A stretch of DNA of 64,000 nucleotides from DAIPJH01 sp036770365 (lineage in GTDB: Bacteria > Pseudomonadota > Alphaproteobacteria > Rickettsiales > UBA998). Location of the stretch: assembly GCA_036770365.1 (NCBI GenBank), contig DAIPJH010000004.1:99883-163882 (forward strand), read 5' to 3'. Positions 23,173-32,050 of the stretch are shown piece by piece; positions within the stretch are counted from its first letter, which is position 1; every line of letters starts with the position of its first letter. The notes beneath the pieces were generated by a model. The model was not told the origin of the DNA. It worked only from the letters and a program-made list of their open reading frames with translations, and did no database searches. A program made the position numbers and the translations under genes.

Positions 23173-24600
23173 TTACTCGAAATACCCGTTAATCATCGCC
23201 AATCCGCGAATAATCTGCGAGGCCGTGGCCGTTCCCACTGGCATACGCAGGATGATGTGAACGAATGTTCCTGCCGCCACATAAAGCGGCGCATCCAGGT
23301 TCACATCAATCGGCGTGACGTTGCCACCGATTGCCGTGCCGACGGGGATAGATTGCACCCCAAGCGGAATACGGCGTGGTGCGCGTGTGCCTGCGGTGTT
23401 GGAATCCGCCGTTGCCAGCGACACCGCCGTCGAACCCACGCCCAACGCCCATTGTAAAAGCGTAGGTGTGGTGGCAGAAGCCGCGCCCATATTGTAGGTT
23501 TCAATGCGAACGCCTCGGATCACCAGATTGCGGTTTCCCCCGCCAGCTGCTGCTACGGGGACTTGGAAGGCAAACAGCGCATAGTCGGTTTCTGCACCCG
23601 CCACCGCTGCAAATTGGAACTGACCGCCCAGTGTGGTGTAACCCGCCGCAGTGTTGGAAAGCGTGGCCGATACGGGAGCCGTGTTGTTCACATAGTTGGC
23701 AGATTGCCCCACCGCTGCGCCGCGAGGGTTGTTATAGCTGCCGCACTCAATGCCAGCCATTGCCGTTGCCCAAAGGCGGTTTAAGGCCAAATCACGGGCA
23801 ATCACCGATACGTCGGCAATCTCCATGCGCTGCGCCGAACCCGTTGCGGCTGCATTGTAGCAACGCATCAAAAGCGGCTGCCAACGCGAGAGCGAAATTG
23901 CAGCGGCGGTGTTCGGCGAAAGAATGACACCTTCCAGCACCCCGTCGATGAAAAACTCAATGCGATCTTGGTCGATGACAATCCGATAGTAATAAACCTC
24001 GTTTGCAACAGGCGCAGGCATTGGCGCGGTCGTGGTTTCTGTGCCGTTGATATTCATCACGCCCACCAGCGAGCCAGCGGTATTGAGCTTGAAATAAACC
24101 CCATCGGTCGGCGTGGCGGTTGTGGCAGCAAAACCAAGCCCGAACTCGCAGACGTTATTGGCTATCGGGTTAATCGCAAAGCGCAGGCGAAAAAGCACTT
24201 CCAAAGACCCAGCAGGATGCAGCGGGAAGGTTTTATAGGTCTGCGCCCGTGCCACCGCTGCGGAGGCCACCGAGTTACCCGCATTGAACACCATGAAGCC
24301 GCCCGACATGGCGATGGTTGCCGTCACGCTCACGAATTGGTACGCGCCACCATCCACCACCGTGTGATTGAAGGTATCCGCCCAATAGATATTATCCACG
24401 CCAACCCGCAGCCTGCCGTCCGTGGAAACTTTAGCCGCACGCACCAGGCGCGGCTCTCCGTTTGCGCCGTCGTGAGATTCGCCTGCGATGACGGAATAGC
24501 CAGCCTCCGCCATTGCCATAGGCAAATTGATTTTCAGCCGCTTGTTTGCGTCCACCGATGCAAGATCAGCAGAATCGCCAGATTTTAGAATGATACTCAT
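23173..24600 (-). CDS. Tail-associated structural protein (probable receptor-contact protein)
   Basis: A 475-residue, Ala/Val/Asn-rich protein without charged clusters. Residues ~90-270 alternate like a jelly-roll lectin (YRIVIDQDRIEFFIDGVLEG, then LSRWQPLLMRCYNAA), a shape found in carbohydrate-binding LamG-type domains. It follows the fibre gene by three bases and is the last tail gene before the terminator. A receptor-binding role is inferred. No named family is certain. Confidence 0.65.
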   Translation of the reverse strand: MSIILKSGDSADLASVDANKRLKINLPMAMAEAGYSVIAGESHDGANGEPRLVRAAKVSTDGRLRVGVDNIYWADTFNHTVVDGGAYQFVSVTATIAMSGGFMVFNAGNSVASAAVARAQTYKTFPLHPAGSLEVLFRLRFAINPIANNVCEFGLGFAATTATPTDGVYFKLNTAGSLVGVMNINGTETTTAPMPAPVANEVYYYRIVIDQDRIEFFIDGVLEGVILSPNTAAAISLSRWQPLLMRCYNAAATGSAQRMEIADVSVIARDLALNRLWATAMAGIECGSYNNPRGAAVGQSANYVNNTAPVSATLSNTAAGYTTLGGQFQFAAVAGAETDYALFAFQVPVAAAGGGNRNLVIRGVRIETYNMGAASATTPTLLQWALGVGSTAVSLATADSNTAGTRAPRRIPLGVQSIPVGTAIGGNVTPIDVNLDAPLYVAAGTFVHIILRMPVGTATASQIIRGLAMINGYFE

Positions 24601-24603
24601 GGT

Positions 24604-25119
24604 TTAGACCCCCATAATGTTGATGTTAAAACGTCCCCAGCTTCCCTGCGGCGCACGGGCGATTACATCGAAGCCAACGCCCTCGTTAAGATTTGCCGCC
24701 ACCGCCTGTATGCCTTCGAGTGCTGCGTCCTCCGCATCGTGATCGGGCGTTGCTACGCCTGCGGCCGTGCAAACAATCACCGAACCATCGGTTACCCAGG
24801 CAGCGGCGACGGTGACCCTTGCCAGATCAGATTCCCCACCGCTGGCATTGCCAAAATCCACCGTGACCTGTCCCGTTTTTGGAATCAGTGCCAGCACCCC
24901 ATCAAGCTGCGACTTGGTGTAATACCGCGCATCCCCACGCGCATCGGTGTGATATTGCGGGTGGTCGTCGTTCTCTAACCCTGCCAGTGCGCCGTGATCG
25001 CTTGAACCGCTGCCGCCCGTGCCAGGTGGTCCCTGTGTTCCCACCGTAACCACCTCGATTTTCTTTTCTTCCACCTTAACCAGCTGGATCACTTCATTGA
25101 TGGTGATGATGTCGGTCAT
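24604..25119 (-). CDS. Tail fibre protein with collagen-like linker
   Basis: The 171-residue protein has an N-terminal adhesin-like part (VEEKKIEVVTVGTQGPPGTG), a short Gly-rich stretch, and a segment DDHPQYHTDARGDARYYTKS that is widespread in phage tail fibres, where it precedes a trimeric stalk. The C-terminal ~80 residues are a beta-rich domain (VTVAAAWVTDGSVIVCTAAG). It overlaps the preceding gene by four bases. Confidence 0.78.
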   Translation of the reverse strand: MTDIITINEVIQLVKVEEKKIEVVTVGTQGPPGTGGSGSSDHGALAGLENDDHPQYHTDARGDARYYTKSQLDGVLALIPKTGQVTVDFGNASGGESDLARVTVAAAWVTDGSVIVCTAAGVATPDHDAEDAALEGIQAVAANLNEGVGFDVIARAPQGSWGRFNINIMGV

Positions 25120-25475
25120 CGCGTTACCTCGGGGCTAATAATGACAATTCCTTCCAGCAGGCGTGTCACGGTGACGGTATCCGCTGCGACGATCTCCAAA
25201 TCATAAACCCCACCCGTCGCGGTGATGGCGGACGTGGCGGCGGCGGTGGCCAGAATGTTAATCGTGCCAGCTGCACCACCCAGCGTGATGCCGCCGTTTT
25301 CAGTGGTCAGGGTGAGAAATGGTGTGGAAGATTCCACGGTTTCGCGCATGTGCATCCGTGCGGTGAAACTGGTCATATCAATCGGCGTGCCGCCTTCATC
25401 TTTCCAAGTAATTTGCTCGGAAAACGTCGCGCCGCGATAAACATAAAGATTATGTTTTGCTGGATGTGTGGTCAT
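25116..25475 (-). CDS. Phage tail/baseplate protein with Ig-like fold
   Basis: The 119-residue protein (NLYVYRGATFSEQITWKDEG, IDMTSFTARMHMRE, VYDLEIV) resembles the small beta-sandwich domains found in baseplate and upper-fibre proteins of siphophages. It lies 10 bases after the DUF2793 gene and overlaps the fibre gene, so it is likely part of the tail tip. The exact family is not certain. Confidence 0.6.
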   Translation of the reverse strand: MTTHPAKHNLYVYRGATFSEQITWKDEGGTPIDMTSFTARMHMRETVESSTPFLTLTTENGGITLGGAAGTINILATAAATSAITATGGVYDLEIVAADTVTVTRLLEGIVIISPEVTR

Positions 25476-25485
25476 AAATGAATCC

Positions 25486-26424
25486 TTATGCGCTCAAGTT
25501 GGCGTACCATTTAGTTGCGGTTGCCGCCCAAAACATGGCGTTTTTGCCAGCGGCGAGTGAGAATGCGGCATTGGCTGCTAGGGCGTTAATGCTATGGCCA
25601 CTTGCGGGGTACACCGCTAGGGCGTTCGCCCCAGCGTTCGCTACACAAATGAACTCGCCTTGCTCGGGTGATGGCAGGATGCCGCCCGTGCCAGCCGCCA
25701 CCGTGGTGAACTCTGTCGTTTGCTTGGTGATCGCCGTTGCTGTGCCTTGTGTTATGCCTGCACCGCTTAACCCTGCGGCGTTGGATTTCAGAGCCACACG
25801 ACCATTTGCCGCCAGCATTTTCAGGGCATCAAAGAAGGTCGAACCATCCGCCGACACTTTGAGAGTGAAGTTATCATCCCCCAGCAGGCCAAACTCGGCA
25901 CGCCCTGAAAACCCCGTTTGGAAAAGAAAGCTCGCTTTGTTACCTGCGGCGTTCTTGTTAATCTTCACCTGCATATCCGTGCCGATGTGATTGAACAGGA
26001 TTGCCGCACTCGCCACCGCGAACTTGTTAGTGCTATCCGCCGAGGTATTCACGCCCAGCATGGTGAGATTCTGAAACGATGTGGTGTTTACCGTCAGCAC
26101 CCATGCCGCGCCATCGTAGGTGTAGAGCGTGTTTATATCATTCGCCCATACCGTCAGCCCTTCCCACGGAGCAATGAAGTTCCATGCAGTGGTGTAAAAC
26201 GCGAGGGCTTTTGCTTGCCCAGCCCATGCGCCCGTTGGCGATGTGCCGACGATGTAGCTATCCCCCGCGACGGGCGAGCCTGGGGGCGTATTCACCCCCA
26301 CGCTCACCATTGCCGCCTGCAACAGCGCGTCGATAAGGTCGAGTGATGCGTTATGCGTCACTTCCTTCTGCGACTGTGATTGCAGAATATAGGGCAGCTT
26401 CACCCGATTAGTGGTGTTTGGCAT
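25486..26424 (-). CDS. DUF2793 phage tail protein
   Basis: The 312-residue protein starts with the DUF2793 hallmark: LPYILQSQSQKEVTHNASL, PPGSPVAGDSYIVG and FIAPWEGLTVWANDINTLYT. This domain is found at the tail tip of alphaproteobacterial phages and gene-transfer-agent-like elements. The C-terminal half is beta-rich and variable, as expected for a cell-contact protein. ATG 26424 lies 22 bases after the TIM-barrel gene. Confidence 0.88.
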   Translation of the reverse strand: MPNTTNRVKLPYILQSQSQKEVTHNASLDLIDALLQAAMVSVGVNTPPGSPVAGDSYIVGTSPTGAWAGQAKALAFYTTAWNFIAPWEGLTVWANDINTLYTYDGAAWVLTVNTTSFQNLTMLGVNTSADSTNKFAVASAAILFNHIGTDMQVKINKNAAGNKASFLFQTGFSGRAEFGLLGDDNFTLKVSADGSTFFDALKMLAANGRVALKSNAAGLSGAGITQGTATAITKQTTEFTTVAAGTGGILPSPEQGEFICVANAGANALAVYPASGHSINALAANAAFSLAAGKNAMFWAATATKWYANLSA

Positions 26425-26446
26425 AAGACTATCCGTTGTTTGAAGG

Positions 26447-29400
26447 TTAGATCGTTGCGATTCCCGCGTATCCACGCCCGACGGCGGCGGAAAGCTGGTA
26501 CACATTCACCAGCACGCTGCTTTGTGCCGATCCGAAATCGGTCACTTGCTGCGCGGCGGTGTAGATGGTCGTGGGCGTTGTCAGGCCGATGATGGTGCGT
26601 TTCAGCGTCACCCCCTGCATGATTTCCACTTCGTAGCGTTCGGCTTCCTCGGAAAGCGGAATATCCACCGCGTCCCGCCAATCCCCACCGATGCGCGTGC
26701 GCCGCTTCCAGTTGATGGTGAGATCACCACCCACGTTTCGGCTGCCCTCGATATGCACGGGCGAGTAAGGTTTCAGAGCCTTTGCCGCATAGGTGAAATC
26801 CTGCGCGGTGGTTGCCCCAAGCGTCGAACCAACGGTCACTGGCTTGAACTTCTTGGCGATACCCCAGCCAGAGGATGCCATCAGTTCCCGCGCAAGGGCG
26901 TTTGTCAGCATGATGAAGCGTTCACCCGCTATGTGACTACCTACAGCCCATTCCGTACCCAGCCGCCCCCGCAAAAGACCAGACAAACGATATTTGTTCG
27001 TGTCAAGCAGTGTCGCGGTTTGAAACTGGATGACTTCATCGCCGATGACGCACACATTCGCGCCATTCAACACGGCAATGTCGGTCACGCTCTGCAGCTG
27101 GCCAAAGGTTAAAAGTACATCAATGGTCGTGCTATTATCCCAGGTGTACACCGTCCCCGCAGGGATGATATTCAGCACCGCGCCGATGGTTGCCTGCGCC
27201 GTGAGCGTCTGCATCAAGGCGTAGTTTGCACCGCCATCATCCGAGCGGTAAACCGCCGAACCCGTCCAATCACCACCCAAGCCCACCACGCCATAGCGCA
27301 AATAGGCATCCGTCACCGCATCGGTGGGGAATGCTGGCAGGTCGAGCAGTTCCAGCCGCGTGGCGGAAATACTCGTCGGCGGCTGAATGTTGGGCGTGCC
27401 AGTGCCTGCGGGATTATAGAAATCATAGGATGACACATCTTCCGCCACCGCTGTGAGTTCCTGCATCCCGTTTCGCACCAGCTTGGTGGAGTTAATCCGC
27501 ATGACATACGACGCACCATCCTTCGTGATGGTAATCACGTCGGTCGGCTCAAGCAGCGCATATTTCGGCGGTACGGTGAACTGGTATTGCACGCGCCCAA
27601 CCCACACATTGTAAAGCGTCACATCCGCCACCACCTTGGCTTCCTGATCCGAAAGCACAATCGGCAGGTTCACCGTGGCATAATCCACCGCTTTGACGGT
27701 TTGCCGCTGCGAGGATTGCGTGCCAGCCTGATAATCTGCCGTGCGGTTCAGATAAATCACATCCACCTGGCGCGGCAATTCCAGTTCCTGCGTTCGGGTG
27801 ATGGTGAAGGTATCAATCGCATCATCACGCGGCACCAGTTCCGAGAAATCCAGCGTGGTGTTGGAAACCTTGCCCCGCTTGATGAATTTCAGCAGCCCGT
27901 CCGATTCCACCATGTCGAAGAAATAAGCCGAGGCCAATTGCTCCAAACAGGCACGCACCGTTTGCCTGTTGCTCACGATAAAGCCCGACACAATATCCGT
28001 CAGGCGGCTGGTGTCATACATGGTGTTGTCATAACCCACCTTTTTCAGCAGGTCGGCGACGATCTGCCCAAGGCTCGAAAGCCCCAGCTTGCCTTGCACC
28101 CAGTGGCCTGTTTTCCAGTTGCTCCCATCTGCCCATACCGAACCGAGGTCAGGGAAAAACGGGAACGGCCGTGCATCCCATGTCCACACGAACTTGCGCG
28201 GAATGAAATTGGCTTCCAGCGCGTTCTCAGCATTGAGATAATCAATCGAGGCATCGAGGGCGGTGCGCTGCGCCAGAAAATCCACCCGCGAGCGCGAACC
28301 GCGAGGGTAGAAACTTTCAGACGAGTCAGGGTCAACGAACACGTTAGGCTGGTTGGCGCACCCATCCACCGAAGGAAAACCAAGCTCGGAAAACCACACG
28401 GGTTTCATCTTGGCCGTCCACGCCGTTGTCGTGGCGTTGGGGTTGGTATGCGTGCTATTCCACCAGTTTTTTACGTTCTTCCAGGCAAATGTCGCGCCTG
28501 AATAGAAGGTCTTGGTGGTGCGTGTGCCGTCCCAGTAATAATCCCAGCCTTCGTCCTGCGTCCATCCATCATAAACCGCCTGATAGTCGATCTGGCTTTG
28601 TGGCAAATCAGGCGTGAGGGGAAAGTAACAATCAATCGCCACCACGTCGATATTGCTATCGCTCCATAGCGGATCGAGGTGATACCAGCCGTTTACGGAA
28701 TGATATTCGCTCCAATCCCCACCATAAGCCACTTTCACACCTGCGCCGACGGCGGTTTTCACTGTGGCGGCAAGGCTTTTAAGCTGCGTCACCGCTGGGA
28801 ATACGCCTGCGCTGCTCATGTAGGTGGTCAGTCCCACCAGTTCCGAGCCGATCATGAAAGCGTCGATATTGTTCTTCAGCAATACGCCGCCCACGTTCAG
28901 GTTGGCATAGTGCGTGATGAACGCATTATAGCCATTGGTGCGGGTGAAGAAGTTGGCCGCATCGGTGGCATTGGTCGGTATAATCCTGCCGCGCCACGGT
29001 TTTGGCTGTGGCGTGATAGTGTCCACTTGCACCATCGGGTAAAACAACACCTTGTAGCCACGCGCCTTCAATTCCTGACACAGCCGAATGATGCTTTTAT
29101 CCGTGGGCGTGCCGCCATAAGTGGGCGAACCATCGGGAAAAGTTAAAATCACATGCGCGTTGTTGCGGTTAAATCCTGCCACCGCCCAATCATCGGGCGC
29201 AACCCGTGCGCCTTGGCTGTTAAACTCCGCCGCTGGTTTGATAATGCTCACCGCAGGATCTGCGGAATCCGAAAACCAGTTCACCACCACTGATACCCAT
29301 TCCACATTGGGCAGGTTGGCTTTGAGGTTATCGAGTGCCACCAGCACATCGGCTTTATTATTGAGGTTGTTCAGGTTCATTTTGGTGACTTTGCCACCTT

Positions 29401-30166
29401 GCACGAAATTGCCTGATACATCCTGCTGGCCGCTGGTTTTCTCCTGCACCACCGTGTCGTAAACATTCTCACCCGCGCCTGGGATAATGGTGATGTCCTT
29501 GATTTTATCCTCAAGGTCGAAGGGCTTTTTGAGCGTGCGGCGCACCTCGAAGGTAAAGTTCGGAATGCGGTTGCCGAAATCCCCCAGCGGGAAATCCTTA
29601 ATCACCACATAGGCCGTGCCGCGATAAGCTGGCGTTTGCCCTGCGGGATAGAAGGACGACATGAACGTGTCAGGCAGCTGCGTTTCATCACCGAGATAGA
29701 GCGAATAGCTGCCAGCCGTCAGATCAAGCTGCTTTGCATCCGCCCATACGCGCACTACTTCGCTGATCGCGCCTTCGCAAATCGCCACCGCAAGGCTTGC
29801 CGTGTAGGTGTAGCTCGTGGTGGTGGTTTCTACGCTTCCGCCACCGCCGCCGCCTTTACCGCCGCCCGAGGATTGCGTTGTCGTGGTTACATGCTCCTGA
29901 ATCGGGCGCGACCAGATCACGTTTCCCGCAATACGGGCGTTGCCATAAACCACGGGTATCGACTTGCCATAGGTAGAAGCCTGCACCATCAAATCGGTCA
30001 GGCGCGAACCTTCCTGATTGATGCGTGCCTTGCTGCCGAAAATGGAACGGTCAATAAACCCGCCCAAATATCCGCCCACACCACCCGCCAACGCTGCGGC
30101 AAATGCACCCGCGCCGATGGATGAGGCCGCAGAACTCGCGGCGGCTGCTAGAACGATGGCTGCCAT
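26447..30166 (-). CDS. GTA TIM-barrel tail hub/host-specificity protein
   Basis: This 1239-residue protein is the largest tail protein. The N-terminal ~120 residues hold a Gly/Ala-rich hydrophobic region and the hub motif GKSIPVVYGNARIAGNVIWS. Residues ~290-700 contain the TIM-barrel-like domain known from gene transfer agents (VKVAYGGDWSEYHSVNGWYH, VAIDCYFPLTPDLPQSQIDY, PVWFSELGFPSVDGCANQPN). The C-terminal part has tail-hub repeats. A poly-Gly loop lies at ~95-110. It is the distal hub that contacts the cell. It overlaps the NlpC/P60 gene by 19 bases. Confidence 0.92.
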   Translation of the reverse strand: MAAIVLAAAASSAASSIGAGAFAAALAGGVGGYLGGFIDRSIFGSKARINQEGSRLTDLMVQASTYGKSIPVVYGNARIAGNVIWSRPIQEHVTTTTQSSGGGKGGGGGGSVETTTTSYTYTASLAVAICEGAISEVVRVWADAKQLDLTAGSYSLYLGDETQLPDTFMSSFYPAGQTPAYRGTAYVVIKDFPLGDFGNRIPNFTFEVRRTLKKPFDLEDKIKDITIIPGAGENVYDTVVQEKTSGQQDVSGNFVQGGKVTKMNLNNLNNKADVLVALDNLKANLPNVEWVSVVVNWFSDSADPAVSIIKPAAEFNSQGARVAPDDWAVAGFNRNNAHVILTFPDGSPTYGGTPTDKSIIRLCQELKARGYKVLFYPMVQVDTITPQPKPWRGRIIPTNATDAANFFTRTNGYNAFITHYANLNVGGVLLKNNIDAFMIGSELVGLTTYMSSAGVFPAVTQLKSLAATVKTAVGAGVKVAYGGDWSEYHSVNGWYHLDPLWSDSNIDVVAIDCYFPLTPDLPQSQIDYQAVYDGWTQDEGWDYYWDGTRTTKTFYSGATFAWKNVKNWWNSTHTNPNATTTAWTAKMKPVWFSELGFPSVDGCANQPNVFVDPDSSESFYPRGSRSRVDFLAQRTALDASIDYLNAENALEANFIPRKFVWTWDARPFPFFPDLGSVWADGSNWKTGHWVQGKLGLSSLGQIVADLLKKVGYDNTMYDTSRLTDIVSGFIVSNRQTVRACLEQLASAYFFDMVESDGLLKFIKRGKVSNTTLDFSELVPRDDAIDTFTITRTQELELPRQVDVIYLNRTADYQAGTQSSQRQTVKAVDYATVNLPIVLSDQEAKVVADVTLYNVWVGRVQYQFTVPPKYALLEPTDVITITKDGASYVMRINSTKLVRNGMQELTAVAEDVSSYDFYNPAGTGTPNIQPPTSISATRLELLDLPAFPTDAVTDAYLRYGVVGLGGDWTGSAVYRSDDGGANYALMQTLTAQATIGAVLNIIPAGTVYTWDNSTTIDVLLTFGQLQSVTDIAVLNGANVCVIGDEVIQFQTATLLDTNKYRLSGLLRGRLGTEWAVGSHIAGERFIMLTNALARELMASSGWGIAKKFKPVTVGSTLGATTAQDFTYAAKALKPYSPVHIEGSRNVGGDLTINWKRRTRIGGDWRDAVDIPLSEEAERYEVEIMQGVTLKRTIIGLTTPTTIYTAAQQVTDFGSAQSSVLVNVYQLSAAVGRGYAGIATI

Positions 30167-30594
30167 CTGAATACCTTCACAAGTCGTTGTTTCCAGTCAT
30201 CATCGAGGCGGTGTTCCACCACCCGACGGGCTGGCGCGTAGGAATGAACCATCCCCAGCGTGTTTTCATAATCGGTGAGAAATGCCATGTGCTGCGGGTT
30301 CTCTCGCACCTTGAACAAGGCCAGATCACCTGCCTGCGCTTCGGCTATCGGCACTTCATCCAGTAAAGCGGTGAGTTTTTCGGTCAGATACGCGCCGTCT
30401 GGCTCTTTGGAATAGGTCACCTCGTCATAACCCGCGAGTGGCTGGCCGTGCTTATCCTTCAAGCCCAGCTCATCCACCACGCCGACGATCAGACCGAGGC
30501 AATCACAGCCTTTGCCTTTAAGCCGTGCCTGGTGGTGAAACGGTGTGCCGATCCATGTTCGGGCTTGGGTAACAATGGTTTGTGCTTGGGTCAT
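30148..30594 (-). CDS. NlpC/P60-family tail peptidase
   Basis: The 148-residue protein is an NlpC/P60 cysteine peptidase of phage tails. The catalytic Cys lies in KGCDCLGLIVGV (residue ~30) and the His in NPQHMAFLTDY (~102). TPFHHQARLKGKGCDC is the family-typical lead-in. It would cut peptide cross-links of the cell wall during DNA entry. It overlaps both neighbours (ATGA with DUF2163), matching the orfg14-like place in gene transfer agents. Confidence 0.92.
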   Translation of the reverse strand: MTQAQTIVTQARTWIGTPFHHQARLKGKGCDCLGLIVGVVDELGLKDKHGQPLAGYDEVTYSKEPDGAYLTEKLTALLDEVPIAEAQAGDLALFKVRENPQHMAFLTDYENTLGMVHSYAPARRVVEHRLDDDWKQRLVKVFRWQPSF

Positions 30595-31451
30595 ACGCGC
30601 TGCAAATCGTTAGCCGTGGCTGCGGTGGCGAGCATTTTGTCCATGCCTGGGACGTAAGGCTCGCCGCGAAAATTCACGGCATTGTTGAACTTGGCGATGC
30701 AGGTGCTGATGGTTTTGTCGCAGCCTGCTATCGCGTTGAAGGTGTCGCCCACCGTCACATTGTTGGGCATGGGCAACACGAGGGTGAATTGCTTGTTCGA
30801 GAACTCTTTGATTTCCATGCGGCGACCAGCGTTTGCGCCTGTCAGCCACACCACTTCGCCGCCCGAGAAATACCCAGCAGCCTGCGTCATCGAATTGCTG
30901 ATAAACACCTGCCTGCTACTGACAGTATTGACACTCCCACCTACTGTGTAGCTGGCAAGGTTGGCTTTGCAGCGTCCATCACCAAAGATGGCGCGGCATG
31001 TGGGGCTATAGAGTTCCACGATGTTCTGGCTCAGTTTCTGCGCCAGCCCGCGCACCTCGGCGACAAATTGCCCGTTCTTGAGTGTCACTTCCCCAAGCCA
31101 GCCGCGCCGATGGGTAATGATGCCTTGTGAAAGGTCGGTGACATTCACCATGAAGATTTCAATTTCGGCGAAGTCGTATTTACCCGCCATGATGTCGGCT
31201 TCGGTGATTGCCGCCGCGTCAAGAATTCCCGCCACATCGAGGTTATCGACGCTGAACTTGTCTTTGGTTTCCACGCTCGTGGGTGAAAAGCCCGTCGCGG
31301 CCTTGTAAAGCTGGCTGCTCACCGTGAGGTCGGAGGTGTGATCCGTGAAGCCCATCACCGTGCCACCCACCAGCGTGAGTTTCCAACACACAGCAAGGCT
31401 GGTGACTTCCCCCGCAAGGTGCGCGGCCATATTACTTGAAGCGGTTCTCAT
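30591..31451 (-). CDS. DUF2163 / phage BR0599-family tail protein
   Basis: The 286-residue protein has the family features: LAVCWKLTLVGGTVMGFTDH near the start, AAITEADIMAGKYDFAEIEI, and a Cys cluster near the C-terminus (SPTCRAIFGDGRCKAN and GCDKTISTCIAKFNN) where the family binds an iron-sulfur cluster. It corresponds to orfg13 of gene transfer agents, a hub component. Start 31451 overlaps the DUF2460 stop (ATGA). Confidence 0.92.
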   Translation of the reverse strand: MRTASSNMAAHLAGEVTSLAVCWKLTLVGGTVMGFTDHTSDLTVSSQLYKAATGFSPTSVETKDKFSVDNLDVAGILDAAAITEADIMAGKYDFAEIEIFMVNVTDLSQGIITHRRGWLGEVTLKNGQFVAEVRGLAQKLSQNIVELYSPTCRAIFGDGRCKANLASYTVGGSVNTVSSRQVFISNSMTQAAGYFSGGEVVWLTGANAGRRMEIKEFSNKQFTLVLPMPNNVTVGDTFNAIAGCDKTISTCIAKFNNAVNFRGEPYVPGMDKMLATAATANDLQRV

Positions 31452-32050
31452 AAGCGTATCTCCACAATCGGGATGGAATCCCACACAAAAAAGCCTGGTC
31501 CGTCGGCACGCACGGCAAGCGTGTCGGTGTCGAAGCGCACAGGCACATCAAAGTCGAAATCACTGCTCACAATCACACCCGCACCAGGCGCAGAGGAAAA
31601 CGTCACCACGCCTGTGGTGTGATCCACCGAATAGCCCGAGCCTTGCAGCACGCTGTTGAGGTAGATTTTCACTGTGCCTGACACGGGCTTCTTGATTTCC
31701 CGCACATAGCTGTTGCTGCCGCTGGTGTAGGTTTTGTTTAGCTGAAAGGTAGTCAGTGACCCGTTGCCCGTGCCAAGCGTTTGCCCCACCGCCTGGTAAT
31801 CACTCCAATCCTTGAAGCGGAAACCATAGGCTTTGCCATACCGCGCACGGAAGAAGGCTTGCAGCGCATCCATGTCGGCTTTGCTTTTCAAGCCCGTCGA
31901 GACATCCCAGCGGCCACGCGCCTTTTGCCAATTCACATTGCGCTGCTCGAATCCTGAAAAGGTGGTGGTGATACTGGTATTGAACTCCGCCCCACCGCTT
32001 GCGCCATAAGCGATTTTCGGCGGGAATTGCACTTCATGAAATGTCGGCAT
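31448..32050 (-). CDS. DUF2460 / TIGR02217-family distal tail protein
   Basis: The 200-residue protein has the signatures FHEVQFPPKIAYGASGGAEF, YGFRFKDWSDYQA and TGVVTFSSAPGAGVIVSSDF, typical of the gene transfer agent orfg12-like distal tail protein that connects tube to hub. Its ATG at 32050 overlaps the tape-measure stop by one base. Confidence 0.93.
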   Translation of the reverse strand: MPTFHEVQFPPKIAYGASGGAEFNTSITTTFSGFEQRNVNWQKARGRWDVSTGLKSKADMDALQAFFRARYGKAYGFRFKDWSDYQAVGQTLGTGNGSLTTFQLNKTYTSGSNSYVREIKKPVSGTVKIYLNSVLQGSGYSVDHTTGVVTFSSAPGAGVIVSSDFDFDVPVRFDTDTLAVRADGPGFFVWDSIPIVEIRL